DNA from: Pseudomonas putida
Lineage (GTDB): Bacteria; Pseudomonadota; Gammaproteobacteria; Pseudomonadales; Pseudomonadaceae
Length of the DNA: 64,000 nt
Direction: 5' to 3'
NCBI RefSeq assembly: GCF_002906855.1
Contig: NZ_MINI01000028.1
Coordinates: 1,984,001 to 2,048,000 of the forward strand
Shown here: one piece after another, positions 8,063 through 16,612 of the stretch
How the letters are laid out: each line of letters starts with the position of its first letter
Numbering within the stretch: the first letter of the stretch is position 1
The notes under the pieces: generated by a model
What the model saw: only the letters and a program-made list of their open reading frames with translations
Told to the model about the DNA's origin: nothing
The model's database searches: none
Program-made: the position numbers and the translations under genes

Positions 8063-8632
8063 TCAGATCAGTGAGAGCCGGTGGATGACCTGGCTGGGAT
8101 CATCCGGGTCAATAACGGTGGTGAACCCCGCCGCCTTGGCCAGGTCGCGCATCGCCTGGTTGGCTGCTGCGTCGATCGAATACATCTGCCGCAAGCCCTT
8201 GGCCCGGGCATGGTCGATCAGGTGCTTGAGCAGCAGGCGACCCAGGCCATGGTGCTGCCAGCTGTCCATGACGGTAACGGCGCATTCGCACTCGTCCTTG
8301 CCGCTACCGCTGGCGTAGCGGGAAATGCCCACTTCCTGCAACTCGCCATCCACGTGGGCGAGGGCGACGTAGGCCGCCTGGCGATCCTGGTCGACTTTCA
8401 TCAACTGATCGAGCATGGCCTCTCCGGGCTCCCGGAGCTGGCACAGGAAGCGGAAATGCCGCGACTCGGGCGACAGCCGTTCGATGAAGGCTTTTTCGCG
8501 TTGTCGGTCTTTGGCTTGCAAGGGCCTGATCAATACGTGAACGCCATTCTCAAGGGCTTCGATCCAGTGTTCACCCGAAGGCTTGGGAAACGAAGGCGTT
8601 GTGTGTACTCGGGAAGTCTCGGCGGGTGTCAT
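8063..8632 (-). CDS. GNAT-family N-acetyltransferase (paralogue of 4322-4870)
   Basis: Protein of 189 residues. The acetyl-CoA loop WQHHGLGRLLLKHLIDHARAKG follows an ECECAVTV strand, the same layout as the other GNAT protein in this island; both also share GEHWIEAL/CEHWVETL and YVALAHVDG. The start at 8632 has AGAGGA eight bases upstream. It is transcribed away from the second FNR gene, with a TTGAC-N4-GTCAA palindrome between them. A protein-lysine acetyltransferase role is plausible; in mycobacteria a GNAT enzyme is known to acetylate a universal stress protein. Confidence 0.85.
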   Translation of the reverse strand: MTPAETSRVHTTPSFPKPSGEHWIEALENGVHVLIRPLQAKDRQREKAFIERLSPESRHFRFLCQLREPGEAMLDQLMKVDQDRQAAYVALAHVDGELQEVGISRYASGSGKDECECAVTVMDSWQHHGLGRLLLKHLIDHARAKGLRQMYSIDAAANQAMRDLAKAAGFTTVIDPDDPSQVIHRLSLI

Positions 8633-8695
8633 GGCAATGTCCTCTGTGTCGAATGAACAAGGAAGTCCAGTTTCGGCAACGGGCCCTGCGCTGAC

Positions 8696-8709
8696 TTGAC
8701 CGTTGTCAA
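8696..8709. promoter_or_regulatory. FNR-like palindrome TTGAC-N4-GTCAA
   Basis: TTGAC-CGTT-GTCAA is a perfect inverted repeat 64 bases upstream of the GNAT start (8632) and 104 bases upstream of the FNR-gene start (8813). It has the geometry of an FNR box with C/G instead of T/A at the inner position. Confidence 0.55.
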
Positions 8710-8812
8710 TTGCTTCACTCGTGCGTCCTACCCTTGGTCGGTCTTGCGGCCAACTTTTAGTGGAACCGCTAACTTGAATAGATGCCCGCCTGCAAAAAGC
8801 GGAGGCATCGCC

Positions 8813-9544
8813 ATGTCAGGCTCTGCGGATATGGGGGCAAGGCCCCATGTGAAGTGTCTTGCGTGCTCGTTGAGCCGGCTTTGCCTGCCCGCCAGCCTCA
8901 GTGCCGACGAAGTGGACAAGCTGGAGCAAATCGTCCGCCGTAACCGTCCGTTGAAAAGGGGTGAGTACCTGTTCAAGGCCAATGAGCCCATGGAGCACGT
9001 GTTTGCCCTGCGCTCCGGGGCGATCAAGAATTTTCTGCTCGATGCCGAGGGCAACGAGCGGGTGAGCGGTTTCATCCTGCCGGGGGACATGCTGGGGCTG
9101 GACGCTATTGGTGCCAGTCATTACCGAAGCTTTGCGATGGCCCTGGAAGTCTCGCTGGTCTGCTCCATCAGGCTGGACCAGTTGGTGGACCTGTCCGGCC
9201 AGATTCCGGGGTTGCGCTATCAGTTGCTGCACATGCTCAGCCTGGGGATCCAGGGCAAGGACGAGCACCTGCGCTGCTGCCACGGGCGTGCCGAGCAGCG
9301 GCTGGCGATCTTCCTGTTGGGCATGTCGGCGCGTTACCAGGCGCGAGGGTTGCGGGCAGATGTGTTCAACCTGCCCATGTCCCGTGGTGATATCGCCAAC
9401 TACCTGGACCTCACGCTGGAAACGGTCAGCCGGCTGTTCAGCCGCTTCGTCCATTCAGGTTTCCTGCAATGCGCCGGGCGTGAGGTCAGGCTCATCGACA
9501 TGCAAGGCCTAATCAACCTGACCCGCCTGGAGGAGCCCACTTGA
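8813..9544 (+). CDS. FNR/ANR-family oxygen-sensing regulator
   Basis: Protein of 243 residues. The cluster ligands are Cys15, Cys18 and Cys24 (C-x2-C-x5-C) plus Cys117. The HTH reads SRGDIANYLDLTLETVSRLF with the canonical Glu203-x2-Ser206-Arg207 triad, so TTGAT-N4-ATCAA sites should be its targets. ATG 8813 follows GCGGAGG; the frame upstream to 8696 is non-coding in character. The last 32 bases overlap the convergent reductase-like gene. It is a natural candidate to drive the ANR boxes in this island, next to the main ANR protein encoded elsewhere. Confidence 0.93.
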   Translation: MSGSADMGARPHVKCLACSLSRLCLPASLSADEVDKLEQIVRRNRPLKRGEYLFKANEPMEHVFALRSGAIKNFLLDAEGNERVSGFILPGDMLGLDAIGASHYRSFAMALEVSLVCSIRLDQLVDLSGQIPGLRYQLLHMLSLGIQGKDEHLRCCHGRAEQRLAIFLLGMSARYQARGLRADVFNLPMSRGDIANYLDLTLETVSRLFSRFVHSGFLQCAGREVRLIDMQGLINLTRLEEPT

Positions 9545-10244
9545 GTGCGGCAAGCACCCGGTCATAGCGTTGCACAGGCCAGCTTTCGGAGGGTGCAACC
9601 CCGATCGGGCGTGGCACATGATCCGTGCGTATCCAGATACGCTGCGGGGCTACGCCTGCTTGCCAGCACAACCGGGCCACCTGGCGCGCCACCTGTGGCG
9701 GTGCGCAACAGTACACCGTGTCCGGGCGGAAAGTTGTCAGCAAGTGCCTGGTTTGCAGCCAGCCGCTGTAGTCACGCGGCAATGGTGGCAGCGCCGACAG
9801 CCAGGTTCGACAATCGTCTGGCAGCAGTTCGGCCGCAATGCCGTCATGTGACAGCTTCAACTGTACCCAGGGTAGCCAGCAGCCAATCTCATCCAGCGCG
9901 CCCAGCAAGGGCAGCAGGCCATCGGCGCGACTGATGGCCAACAACTTCGCACTTTGCAGCGGAAGTGGCCAGGCACTGCCAAGCGGCCCGGAATAGTCGA
10001 ACCGGTCCCCTGCGTGGCCCAAGGGCTGTGCATGGTGGGTACTGACAATGAATTGCCCGGCCACGCCAGGCAGGCTCACGTAGCTGCATGGCCAGCACTC
10101 GGTACGCTGGCTGAGTACGCAGTACTGGCCAGCCATTGCCTCGCTGCATGGCTGGCCGCAAAGGGCCAGGCGCAGGAATTGCTGGGTGCCCGGGCCCGGT
10201 AACGTTTGCAGCAAGCGGACGCTGGCACTGCCATCCCGGTTCAT
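9513..10244 (-). CDS. Ferredoxin-NADP reductase-fold protein (predicted)
   Basis: Protein of 243 residues with a weak resemblance to flavin/NAD(P)-linked reductase modules: PCSYVSLPGVAGQFIVS where the flavin-binding strand should be, DYSGPLGSAWPL resembling the glycine-proline loop, and DTVYCCAPPQVARQV where the pyridine-nucleotide C-terminal motif (cysteine-containing) falls. ATG 10244 follows GAGGCAGCC. Two ANR boxes are 64-120 bases upstream. The 3' end overlaps the convergent FNR gene by 32 bases. It could transfer electrons from NAD(P)H under low oxygen; the partner is unknown and the family call is tentative. Confidence 0.55.
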   Translation of the reverse strand: MNRDGSASVRLLQTLPGPGTQQFLRLALCGQPCSEAMAGQYCVLSQRTECWPCSYVSLPGVAGQFIVSTHHAQPLGHAGDRFDYSGPLGSAWPLPLQSAKLLAISRADGLLPLLGALDEIGCWLPWVQLKLSHDGIAAELLPDDCRTWLSALPPLPRDYSGWLQTRHLLTTFRPDTVYCCAPPQVARQVARLCWQAGVAPQRIWIRTDHVPRPIGVAPSESWPVQRYDRVLAALKWAPPGGSG

Positions 10245-10307
10245 GGCTGCCTCGCAGGGTAACTATGTCTTGCTGATAACAGCCTAGGCCGTGGCCAGTC
10301 CGGCATT

Positions 10308-10321
10308 TTGATCAGGATCAA
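10308..10321. promoter_or_regulatory. ANR/FNR box
   Basis: TTGAT-CAGG-ATCAA is a perfect consensus match ending 64 bases upstream of the minus-strand start at 10244. Confidence 0.87.
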
Positions 10322-10350
10322 ACCGGCTGGCGAAATGGGCCGCCACGCTG

Positions 10351-10364
10351 TTGATAAAGGTCAA
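10351..10364. promoter_or_regulatory. Second ANR-like box, one mismatch
   Basis: TTGAT-AAAG-GTCAA differs from the consensus at one position. It is 30 bases beyond the box at 10308. The same core recurs at 12354. The rest of the 10245-10492 gap holds nothing else I can support. Confidence 0.65.
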
Positions 10365-10492
10365 ACGGGGCTGCCCCTCGTCGCCACCCATGTCGGCGAC
10401 CTGATACATGAATGATCACCACCAGTACCACCACCTGCATGTTGATCAGTGTCACAGAGAGCATGGCGGGTACCCTGGCCAGGATTGACGGT

Positions 10493-12297
<1,805 letters not shown>

Positions 12298-12353
12298 GGC
12301 CATCTCTCCTGTGCCTTGAGCCTTTGTTTCTACCCTTGTGCCGGCCAGTGCGA

Positions 12354-12367
12354 TTGATAAAGGTCAA
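12354..12367. promoter_or_regulatory. ANR-like box upstream of ftsH
   Basis: TTGAT-AAAG-GTCAA lies 57 bases upstream of the ftsH start at 12297, with one mismatch to the ANR consensus. A TAGAAA near 12328-12333 on the minus strand is at the right place for a -10 element. Confidence 0.7.
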
Positions 12368-12428
12368 ACCCGGTGAACAGGCCTTTCCGGGCCTTTGCGG
12401 CAAGCGGCGGCATGGCACCGGCGGCCAA

Positions 12429-13325
12429 TCAACCGTGGATCGCCAGAATGCTCGAATGCACCTTGTGCAGGGTTTGCTCGGTGGTACTGCCGATGATCTT
12501 GGCCAAGCCTTCATGGTAAAGGGTGCCCATGACGACCACATCGAAGCCATGCTGGTTGGCGTATTCGCTGATGGCACTACGGGCAGCCCCGCGTATCAGG
12601 TGCAAGTGGTCCGGCTTGATGCCGTAGTGGCCGGCGAACCGGGTCAGGCGCTCCCGCGCTCTACCCGTCAAGTCTTCGATCACTTCGCGGGTCCATGCCA
12701 CGGGTGCGGCGGCGTAGGCGATGAAGCTGGGGCTGGGTTCATAGGCCTGGAGCACATGCAGTTGTGCCCTGCAGCGCTGCGCCAGCACCTGTGCCGCTTG
12801 CAGGATACGGTCGTTGCACTTGTTCACTGCTGCGTCGTGTTCGACCAGGTCCACCGCCGCCAGCACTCGCGCAGGCAGTGCCGAGTCAGCCTGAGCTACC
12901 AGGTGCAACGGAATCGGGCAACGGCGCAGCAACTGCCAGTCCAGAGGTGTGAGCAGGGCACGGCTGACGACGGTTTCGTGGCGGATATCCTTAATCAGCA
13001 TCTCCACACGGTGCAACTGCGCCAGGCGGATCAGGTCCTTGAGTGGATCATCGTCATCCAGCGCTTCGGCATAGGCGGTAATGCCCTGCTCGCCAAGCGC
13101 CTTTGCCTGCTCGTTCAGCCATGCCGCGCGGTGCTCGGCGTCTTGCTTGCGGGCACTGCTGCGCAGCACCTGGTCAAGGGTGGTCAGGCGTGACGGTAGT
13201 TGGCTCAGCACTACCAGGTGCAAGGTGGCGCCTGTGGCCTTGGCCAGCGCCTGCGCGCGCGCCAGGGCCGGCGAGGGGTGCAGGTCCGGGGGGCAGATCA
13301 GTAGCAGTCGCGTGAAAGCGTTCAT
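12429..13325 (-). CDS. Universal stress protein, tandem Usp domains
   Basis: Protein of 298 residues with two Usp domains. The second ends FDVVVMGTLYHEGLAKIIGS and then TTEQTLHKVHSSILAIHG, with the Usp nucleotide loop. It resembles the Usp at 3367 (both have LIKDIRHE/LIKEFEHE and a PLHLV strand at the end of domain 1). ATG 13325 follows GGAGG at seven bases. It is divergent from the Usp at 13488 and shares the ANR box at 13405 with it. Confidence 0.92.
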   Translation of the reverse strand: MNAFTRLLLICPPDLHPSPALARAQALAKATGATLHLVVLSQLPSRLTTLDQVLRSSARKQDAEHRAAWLNEQAKALGEQGITAYAEALDDDDPLKDLIRLAQLHRVEMLIKDIRHETVVSRALLTPLDWQLLRRCPIPLHLVAQADSALPARVLAAVDLVEHDAAVNKCNDRILQAAQVLAQRCRAQLHVLQAYEPSPSFIAYAAAPVAWTREVIEDLTGRARERLTRFAGHYGIKPDHLHLIRGAARSAISEYANQHGFDVVVMGTLYHEGLAKIIGSTTEQTLHKVHSSILAIHG

Positions 13326-13404
13326 GATGACCTCCGCAGCGATGGCCGCCGCAATGACGGTACACGGGCTCAGGCGTAGGGTGGCGCGCTAGCGCCTGGG
13401 GGCC

Positions 13405-13418
13405 TTGATTTTTATCAA
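13405..13418. promoter_or_regulatory. ANR/FNR box between two divergent Usp genes
   Basis: TTGAT-TTTT-ATCAA is a perfect consensus. On the plus strand GATAAT at 13440-13445 is centred about 31 bases away, which is the classical class II FNR arrangement for the gene at 13488. The minus-strand Usp start is 80 bases away. Confidence 0.9.
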
Positions 13419-13487
13419 GAACGAACCGGCAACTGCTTCGATAATGAAAAGCATACGCAAACCAACAGCCGCGCCTGGAGGTGCCCG

Positions 13488-14366
13488 ATGAACCCCTATC
13501 GCCGGATTTTGCTGATCATGACCGAGGTCCAGGCCAATGCCGCACTGTCCCGGGCCATGGCCTTGGCTGCGGCGTCTGGTGCTGCCCTGCACGTGCTGGG
13601 TATCCATGAACCCGGCGAACTGCGTGTGCGCCACGAGTTGCAGGCCACCCCGCTGCCTTCCGTTTCCTTCGTGCACTTCAGCACAGAGCTCAAGGCGTTG
13701 CTCGACGAGCAGCTGACGAGGGGAGCACGCCCAGGTTTTGAGGCCGTGGAAACCACCGATCCCCGCGACCTGGTGCCGGCCTGCATTGCCCGCTACGCGC
13801 CTGACCTGGTGATCAAGGGCTGCTCCGGCTGTTCCCTGATCGATCAGCTGGCCCGGACCTCGCTTGATCAGGTGTTGCTGCATGCGAGCGAGGTGCCGTT
13901 GATGTTCGTGCCGGCCGATGCCCCGACCATGCCAGGTAACGTGCTGGTCGCGGTGGATGTCTCCCAACCCTCGCCGCTCAATGACGCGCTGGTCGTGGCC
14001 GGTCAGCAACTGGCGAAGCAATGCCAGGCCCAGCTGCAGCTACTTTCGGCTTACGACCTGCCAATCGCCATGCTGGCCAACCCAGACCTCGCCGGCCCTT
14101 GGGCGGACGAAGTGCGTGAATCACTGCAGTTGCCGTTCGATGCGTTGGCCGATGCCCATGGCATCGCCCACAGCCATCGGTTTTTCAGCGAAGGTGCGCC
14201 GTTGCGCGTCATCAAGTCCCATATCGCTACGTTGGGGGCCGATGTGGTGGTGGTCGGTGCCGTGCAGGCCAGGCGGTGGGCCAAGCTGATCGGCGATACC
14301 ACCGAGCGGCTTATCAGTCATGCGCCATGCAGCATCCTGACCATCAAGCCCACACCCTACCGCTGA
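13488..14366 (+). CDS. Universal stress protein, tandem Usp domains
   Basis: Protein of 292 residues. Domain 2 starts VLVAVDVSQPSPLNDALVVA and ends ADVVVVGAVQARRWAKLIGD followed by TTERLISHAPCSILTIKP. The start at 13488 follows TGGAGGTGCC. It is the closest paralogue of the Usp at 5057. With an ideal ANR box and -10 upstream, this is the most convincingly ANR-activated gene in the window. Confidence 0.93.
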   Translation: MNPYRRILLIMTEVQANAALSRAMALAAASGAALHVLGIHEPGELRVRHELQATPLPSVSFVHFSTELKALLDEQLTRGARPGFEAVETTDPRDLVPACIARYAPDLVIKGCSGCSLIDQLARTSLDQVLLHASEVPLMFVPADAPTMPGNVLVAVDVSQPSPLNDALVVAGQQLAKQCQAQLQLLSAYDLPIAMLANPDLAGPWADEVRESLQLPFDALADAHGIAHSHRFFSEGAPLRVIKSHIATLGADVVVVGAVQARRWAKLIGDTTERLISHAPCSILTIKPTPYR

Positions 14367-14459
14367 ATGCCGGGTTATTTCCTTTGCACGGAAACCGTCA
14401 CCCAAGCACAGCGTTAAGATGGAAGCGGTTCAATTCTTCGGTTCGAGAGGGGCGCTGAG

Positions 14460-14897
14460 ATGTTTGTAGATATGTTTGCCTTCACGCCGTGGTCGGCATT
14501 GGCAGGTGGGGGACTGATCGGCTTGGCCGCCGGGCTGTTCGTGGTGGCGAACGGGCGCATTGCCGGTATCAGCGGTCTGCTCGGCTCGCTGTTGCAGCGC
14601 GTGGGAGAAGGGCGAGGCGAAAAACTGTTCTTCTTGCTGGGTATCATCGCCGCACCACTTCTGTGGCGGGTGTTCTCAGCGATGCCCCCGGTGCATTTCA
14701 GTACGGCCCCCTGGTTGCTCGTGGTCGCGGGGCTTCTGGTGGGCGTGGGTACCCGCTACGGCAGCGGCTGCACCAGTGGCCATGGGGTGTGCGGCCTGTC
14801 TCGCCTATCCCCGCGCTCGGCGGTGGCGACGTTGTGTTTCATGGCGGCCGGCTTTGCCACCGTATTCGTGGTTCGCCATCTTTACTCAGGAGCATGA
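14460..14897 (+). CDS. YeeE/YedE-family transporter subunit (N-terminal half)
   Basis: Integral membrane protein of 145 residues of the YeeE/YedE (DUF395) family, which imports thiosulfate or related sulfur compounds. Four hydrophobic segments are visible and the conserved cysteine motif is [12 protein letters not shown] near residues 100-111. ATG 14460 has AGAGG nine bases upstream. Its stop is one base before the start of the partner gene, so the two halves of the usual transporter are made as separate subunits from one message. Confidence 0.88.
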   Translation: MFVDMFAFTPWSALAGGGLIGLAAGLFVVANGRIAGISGLLGSLLQRVGEGRGEKLFFLLGIIAAPLLWRVFSAMPPVHFSTAPWLLVVAGLLVGVGTRYGSGCTSGHGVCGLSRLSPRSAVATLCFMAAGFATVFVVRHLYSGA

Positions 14898-14898
14898 A

Positions 14899-15327
14899 AT
14901 GACCGGGATCAGCGCGTTCATCGCAGGGTTGCTGTTCGGCATGGGTTTGTTGCTGTCCGGTATGGCGAACCCCGCCAAAGTACTTGGGTTTCTTGATCTC
15001 GCCGGGCAGTGGGACCCGTCGCTGGCACTGGTCATGGTGGGCGCCATCGGAGCGGCTTTGCTACCCATGGCCTGGGCGCGTCGGCACCCTGTGGCCTTGT
15101 TCGGCGGCGCGATGCAGTTGCCGGCCCGGCGTGACATTGATCGCCGGCTGGTCGGTGGCAGCCTGACCTTCGGCATTGGTTGGGGGCTTGCCGGGGTGTG
15201 CCCGGGACCGGCCCTGGTGTTGTTGGGCGGCGGTTATTGGCAAGGCTGGCTGTTCGTGGCCGCCATGCTGGCTGGCATGGCGCTTTTCAACGGGCTGGAA
15301 GTCCTCGGCAAAAGCCGCCAGGTGTAA
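14899..15327 (+). CDS. YeeE/YedE-family transporter subunit (C-terminal half)
   Basis: Protein of 142 residues with four membrane segments and the second family motif, GWGLAGVCPGPALV, near residues 93-106, whose cysteine is thought to relay the sulfur compound. ATG 14899 follows CAGGAGCATGA. It pairs with the preceding gene. The nearby beta-CASP hydrolase does not look like the persulfide dioxygenase that often accompanies these pairs. Confidence 0.88.
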   Translation: MTGISAFIAGLLFGMGLLLSGMANPAKVLGFLDLAGQWDPSLALVMVGAIGAALLPMAWARRHPVALFGGAMQLPARRDIDRRLVGGSLTFGIGWGLAGVCPGPALVLLGGGYWQGWLFVAAMLAGMALFNGLEVLGKSRQV

Positions 15328-15430
15328 AGCGCGCCGCGACCAGGCCGAGCCAGTTGAGCGCTTTTTTGAAGTGCCAGGCCGCCCACGGGGCGTTACGCGC
15401 GCGCGGGCGGTTTCGGCTGGCGGGGACAGG

Positions 15431-15685
15431 CTATTGGGCGGGCATGGTGCCCGAGTCGCTGGGCTTGCCTTGAGACGGCGTCATGTGTTTTTTTTCATGA
15501 GACGTCGTGGGTTTTTTATGCTTTTCGTGTTCCTTATAGCTTTCATGGCCGGTGGTTTTGCCTGCTTTCGAGGCGGATGCGGCCGGTGGTGTCGTGGTAC
15601 CGGTATCGGTGGCGGCCAGCAGGTAACCTGGAGCTACCAGTGACACCGCCAAAGCCATGGCAAACAGTTTTCGTGCGCTTTTCAT
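15431..15685 (-). CDS. Small exported His/Lys-rich protein
   Basis: Protein of 84 residues. Residues 1-25 form a signal peptide (MKSARKLFAMALAVSLVAPG, then YLLAA). The mature part is Thr/Lys/His-rich with KEHEKHKKP and SHEKKHM repeats and no cysteine, so it is probably disordered and could bind metal in the periplasm. ATG 15685 follows GAGGTACGG. The perfect ANR box at 15804-15817 is 119 bases upstream. I do not recognise a defined family. Confidence 0.75.
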   Translation of the reverse strand: MKSARKLFAMALAVSLVAPGYLLAATDTGTTTPPAASASKAGKTTGHESYKEHEKHKKPTTSHEKKHMTPSQGKPSDSGTMPAQ

Positions 15686-15803
15686 GGACCGTACCTCGCA
15701 GAAAGAATCCAGATGTGGAAGAGCCGCTCCTTGCCATTAGCTGCCGGGTTTTCCGAGGCAGTGGTTCCATACAGGCACATTGAGCGTTGCGCGGACCCTG
15801 CGT

Positions 15804-15817
15804 TTGATTTTGATCAA
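15804..15817. promoter_or_regulatory. ANR/FNR box
   Basis: TTGAT-TTTG-ATCAA is a perfect consensus in the gap between the exported His-rich gene (minus) and the T_hemolysin operon (plus). It lies 54 bases before the response-regulator-type repeat at 15871. Confidence 0.85.
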
Positions 15818-15870
15818 ATCACCGCATTAATTCGACAGCATCTTCAGGTGAACTGGCGCTTTTCACTCAG

Positions 15871-15887
15871 CTTCAGACTCCCTTCAG
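15871..15887 (+). promoter_or_regulatory. Direct repeat CTTCAG-N5-CTTCAG, putative response-regulator box
   Basis: Two CTTCAG half-sites begin 11 bases apart, the spacing used by OmpR/PhoB-family dimers (PmrA and QseB boxes have the same form). The site ends 48 bases before ATG 15935. A close copy precedes the cytochrome b561 gene at 22229. A further single CTTCAG is at 15842-15847. Confidence 0.7.
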
Positions 15888-15934
15888 ATTCGCCACGGAT
15901 ACTCGCCCTGACCAACCCAGTCGGGGGGAGCTTT

Positions 15935-16612
15935 ATGAATCAAACCCTATGGAGCAGCCTGCTCCCATTGCCCATCGGCACCCATGCTGACCATCACGCC
16001 CACTTGTCCCTGCACGTTCATGACGATGAGGGTCGTGGTGAACTTGAACATTTCATTCATCAGTGTTTTGCCAATGTCCACCATGCAGATGTCCATCATT
16101 ACCTGCCGGAATTGCTGGCCCTGCGGGACAGCCATGGGCGGCTGATCGCCGCGGTAGGGATGCGTACGGCCAGCAGCGGTCCGTTGTTTCTTGAGCGCTA
16201 TCTGGATGAGCCCCTGGAAAGCGCGATTTCTCGGGTAGCAGGTGTGACGTTGGCACGCGAATGTATGGTTGAGGTCGGCAATCTTGCCTCGCTCAGTGCC
16301 GGAAGCGCCCGCGTCATGATCACCGCCGTGACCTGGCTGCTTGCTACGCGAGAGCTGCGGTGGGTGGCGTTCACCGGGGCCTCAACCCTGATCAACAGTT
16401 TCCAGCGCCTGGGCCTGGTGCCGACCGTGGTGGCGCGGGCCGATCCGAGCCGGCTGGACGAGCCAGCTGAGCATTGGGGTGGCTATTACGACCAGCATCC
16501 GCAAGTGTTCGTCGGCGATATCCGCCAGGGCTTCGAGCGCCTGGAGTCGGCAGGTGTGTTCCGGCGCCTGGGGCTGCCTGCGCTGAACGAGGAGGCCGGC
16601 CATGCTGCATGA
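15935..16612 (+). CDS. T_hemolysin-family (thermostable hemolysin-like) protein
   Basis: Protein of 225 residues of the family named after Vibrio thermostable hemolysin, whose members resemble acyltransferases of the GNAT/autoinducer-synthase type. Visible features are a His-rich start (THADHHAHLSLHVHD), LRDSHGRLIAAVGMR and the helix-strand FLERYLDEPLE. The predicted CoA region is near MVEVGNLASLSAGSARVMI. ATG 15935 follows GGGGGAG. Its last 11 bases overlap the ligase gene. The name should not be taken as proof of hemolysis; co-transcription with an AMP ligase and an oxidase suggests an acyl-metabolic role. Confidence 0.75.
   Translation: MNQTLWSSLLPLPIGTHADHHAHLSLHVHDDEGRGELEHFIHQCFANVHHADVHHYLPELLALRDSHGRLIAAVGMRTASSGPLFLERYLDEPLESAISRVAGVTLARECMVEVGNLASLSAGSARVMITAVTWLLATRELRWVAFTGASTLINSFQRLGLVPTVVARADPSRLDEPAEHWGGYYDQHPQVFVGDIRQGFERLESAGVFRRLGLPALNEEAGHAA

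Noticed and set aside
10318..10464. Possible 49-residue hydrophobic micro-protein (MLSVTLINMQVVVLVVIIHV)
   Set aside because: There is no convincing RBS, and its frame runs through the two ANR boxes of the reductase-like gene; coding is not supported.
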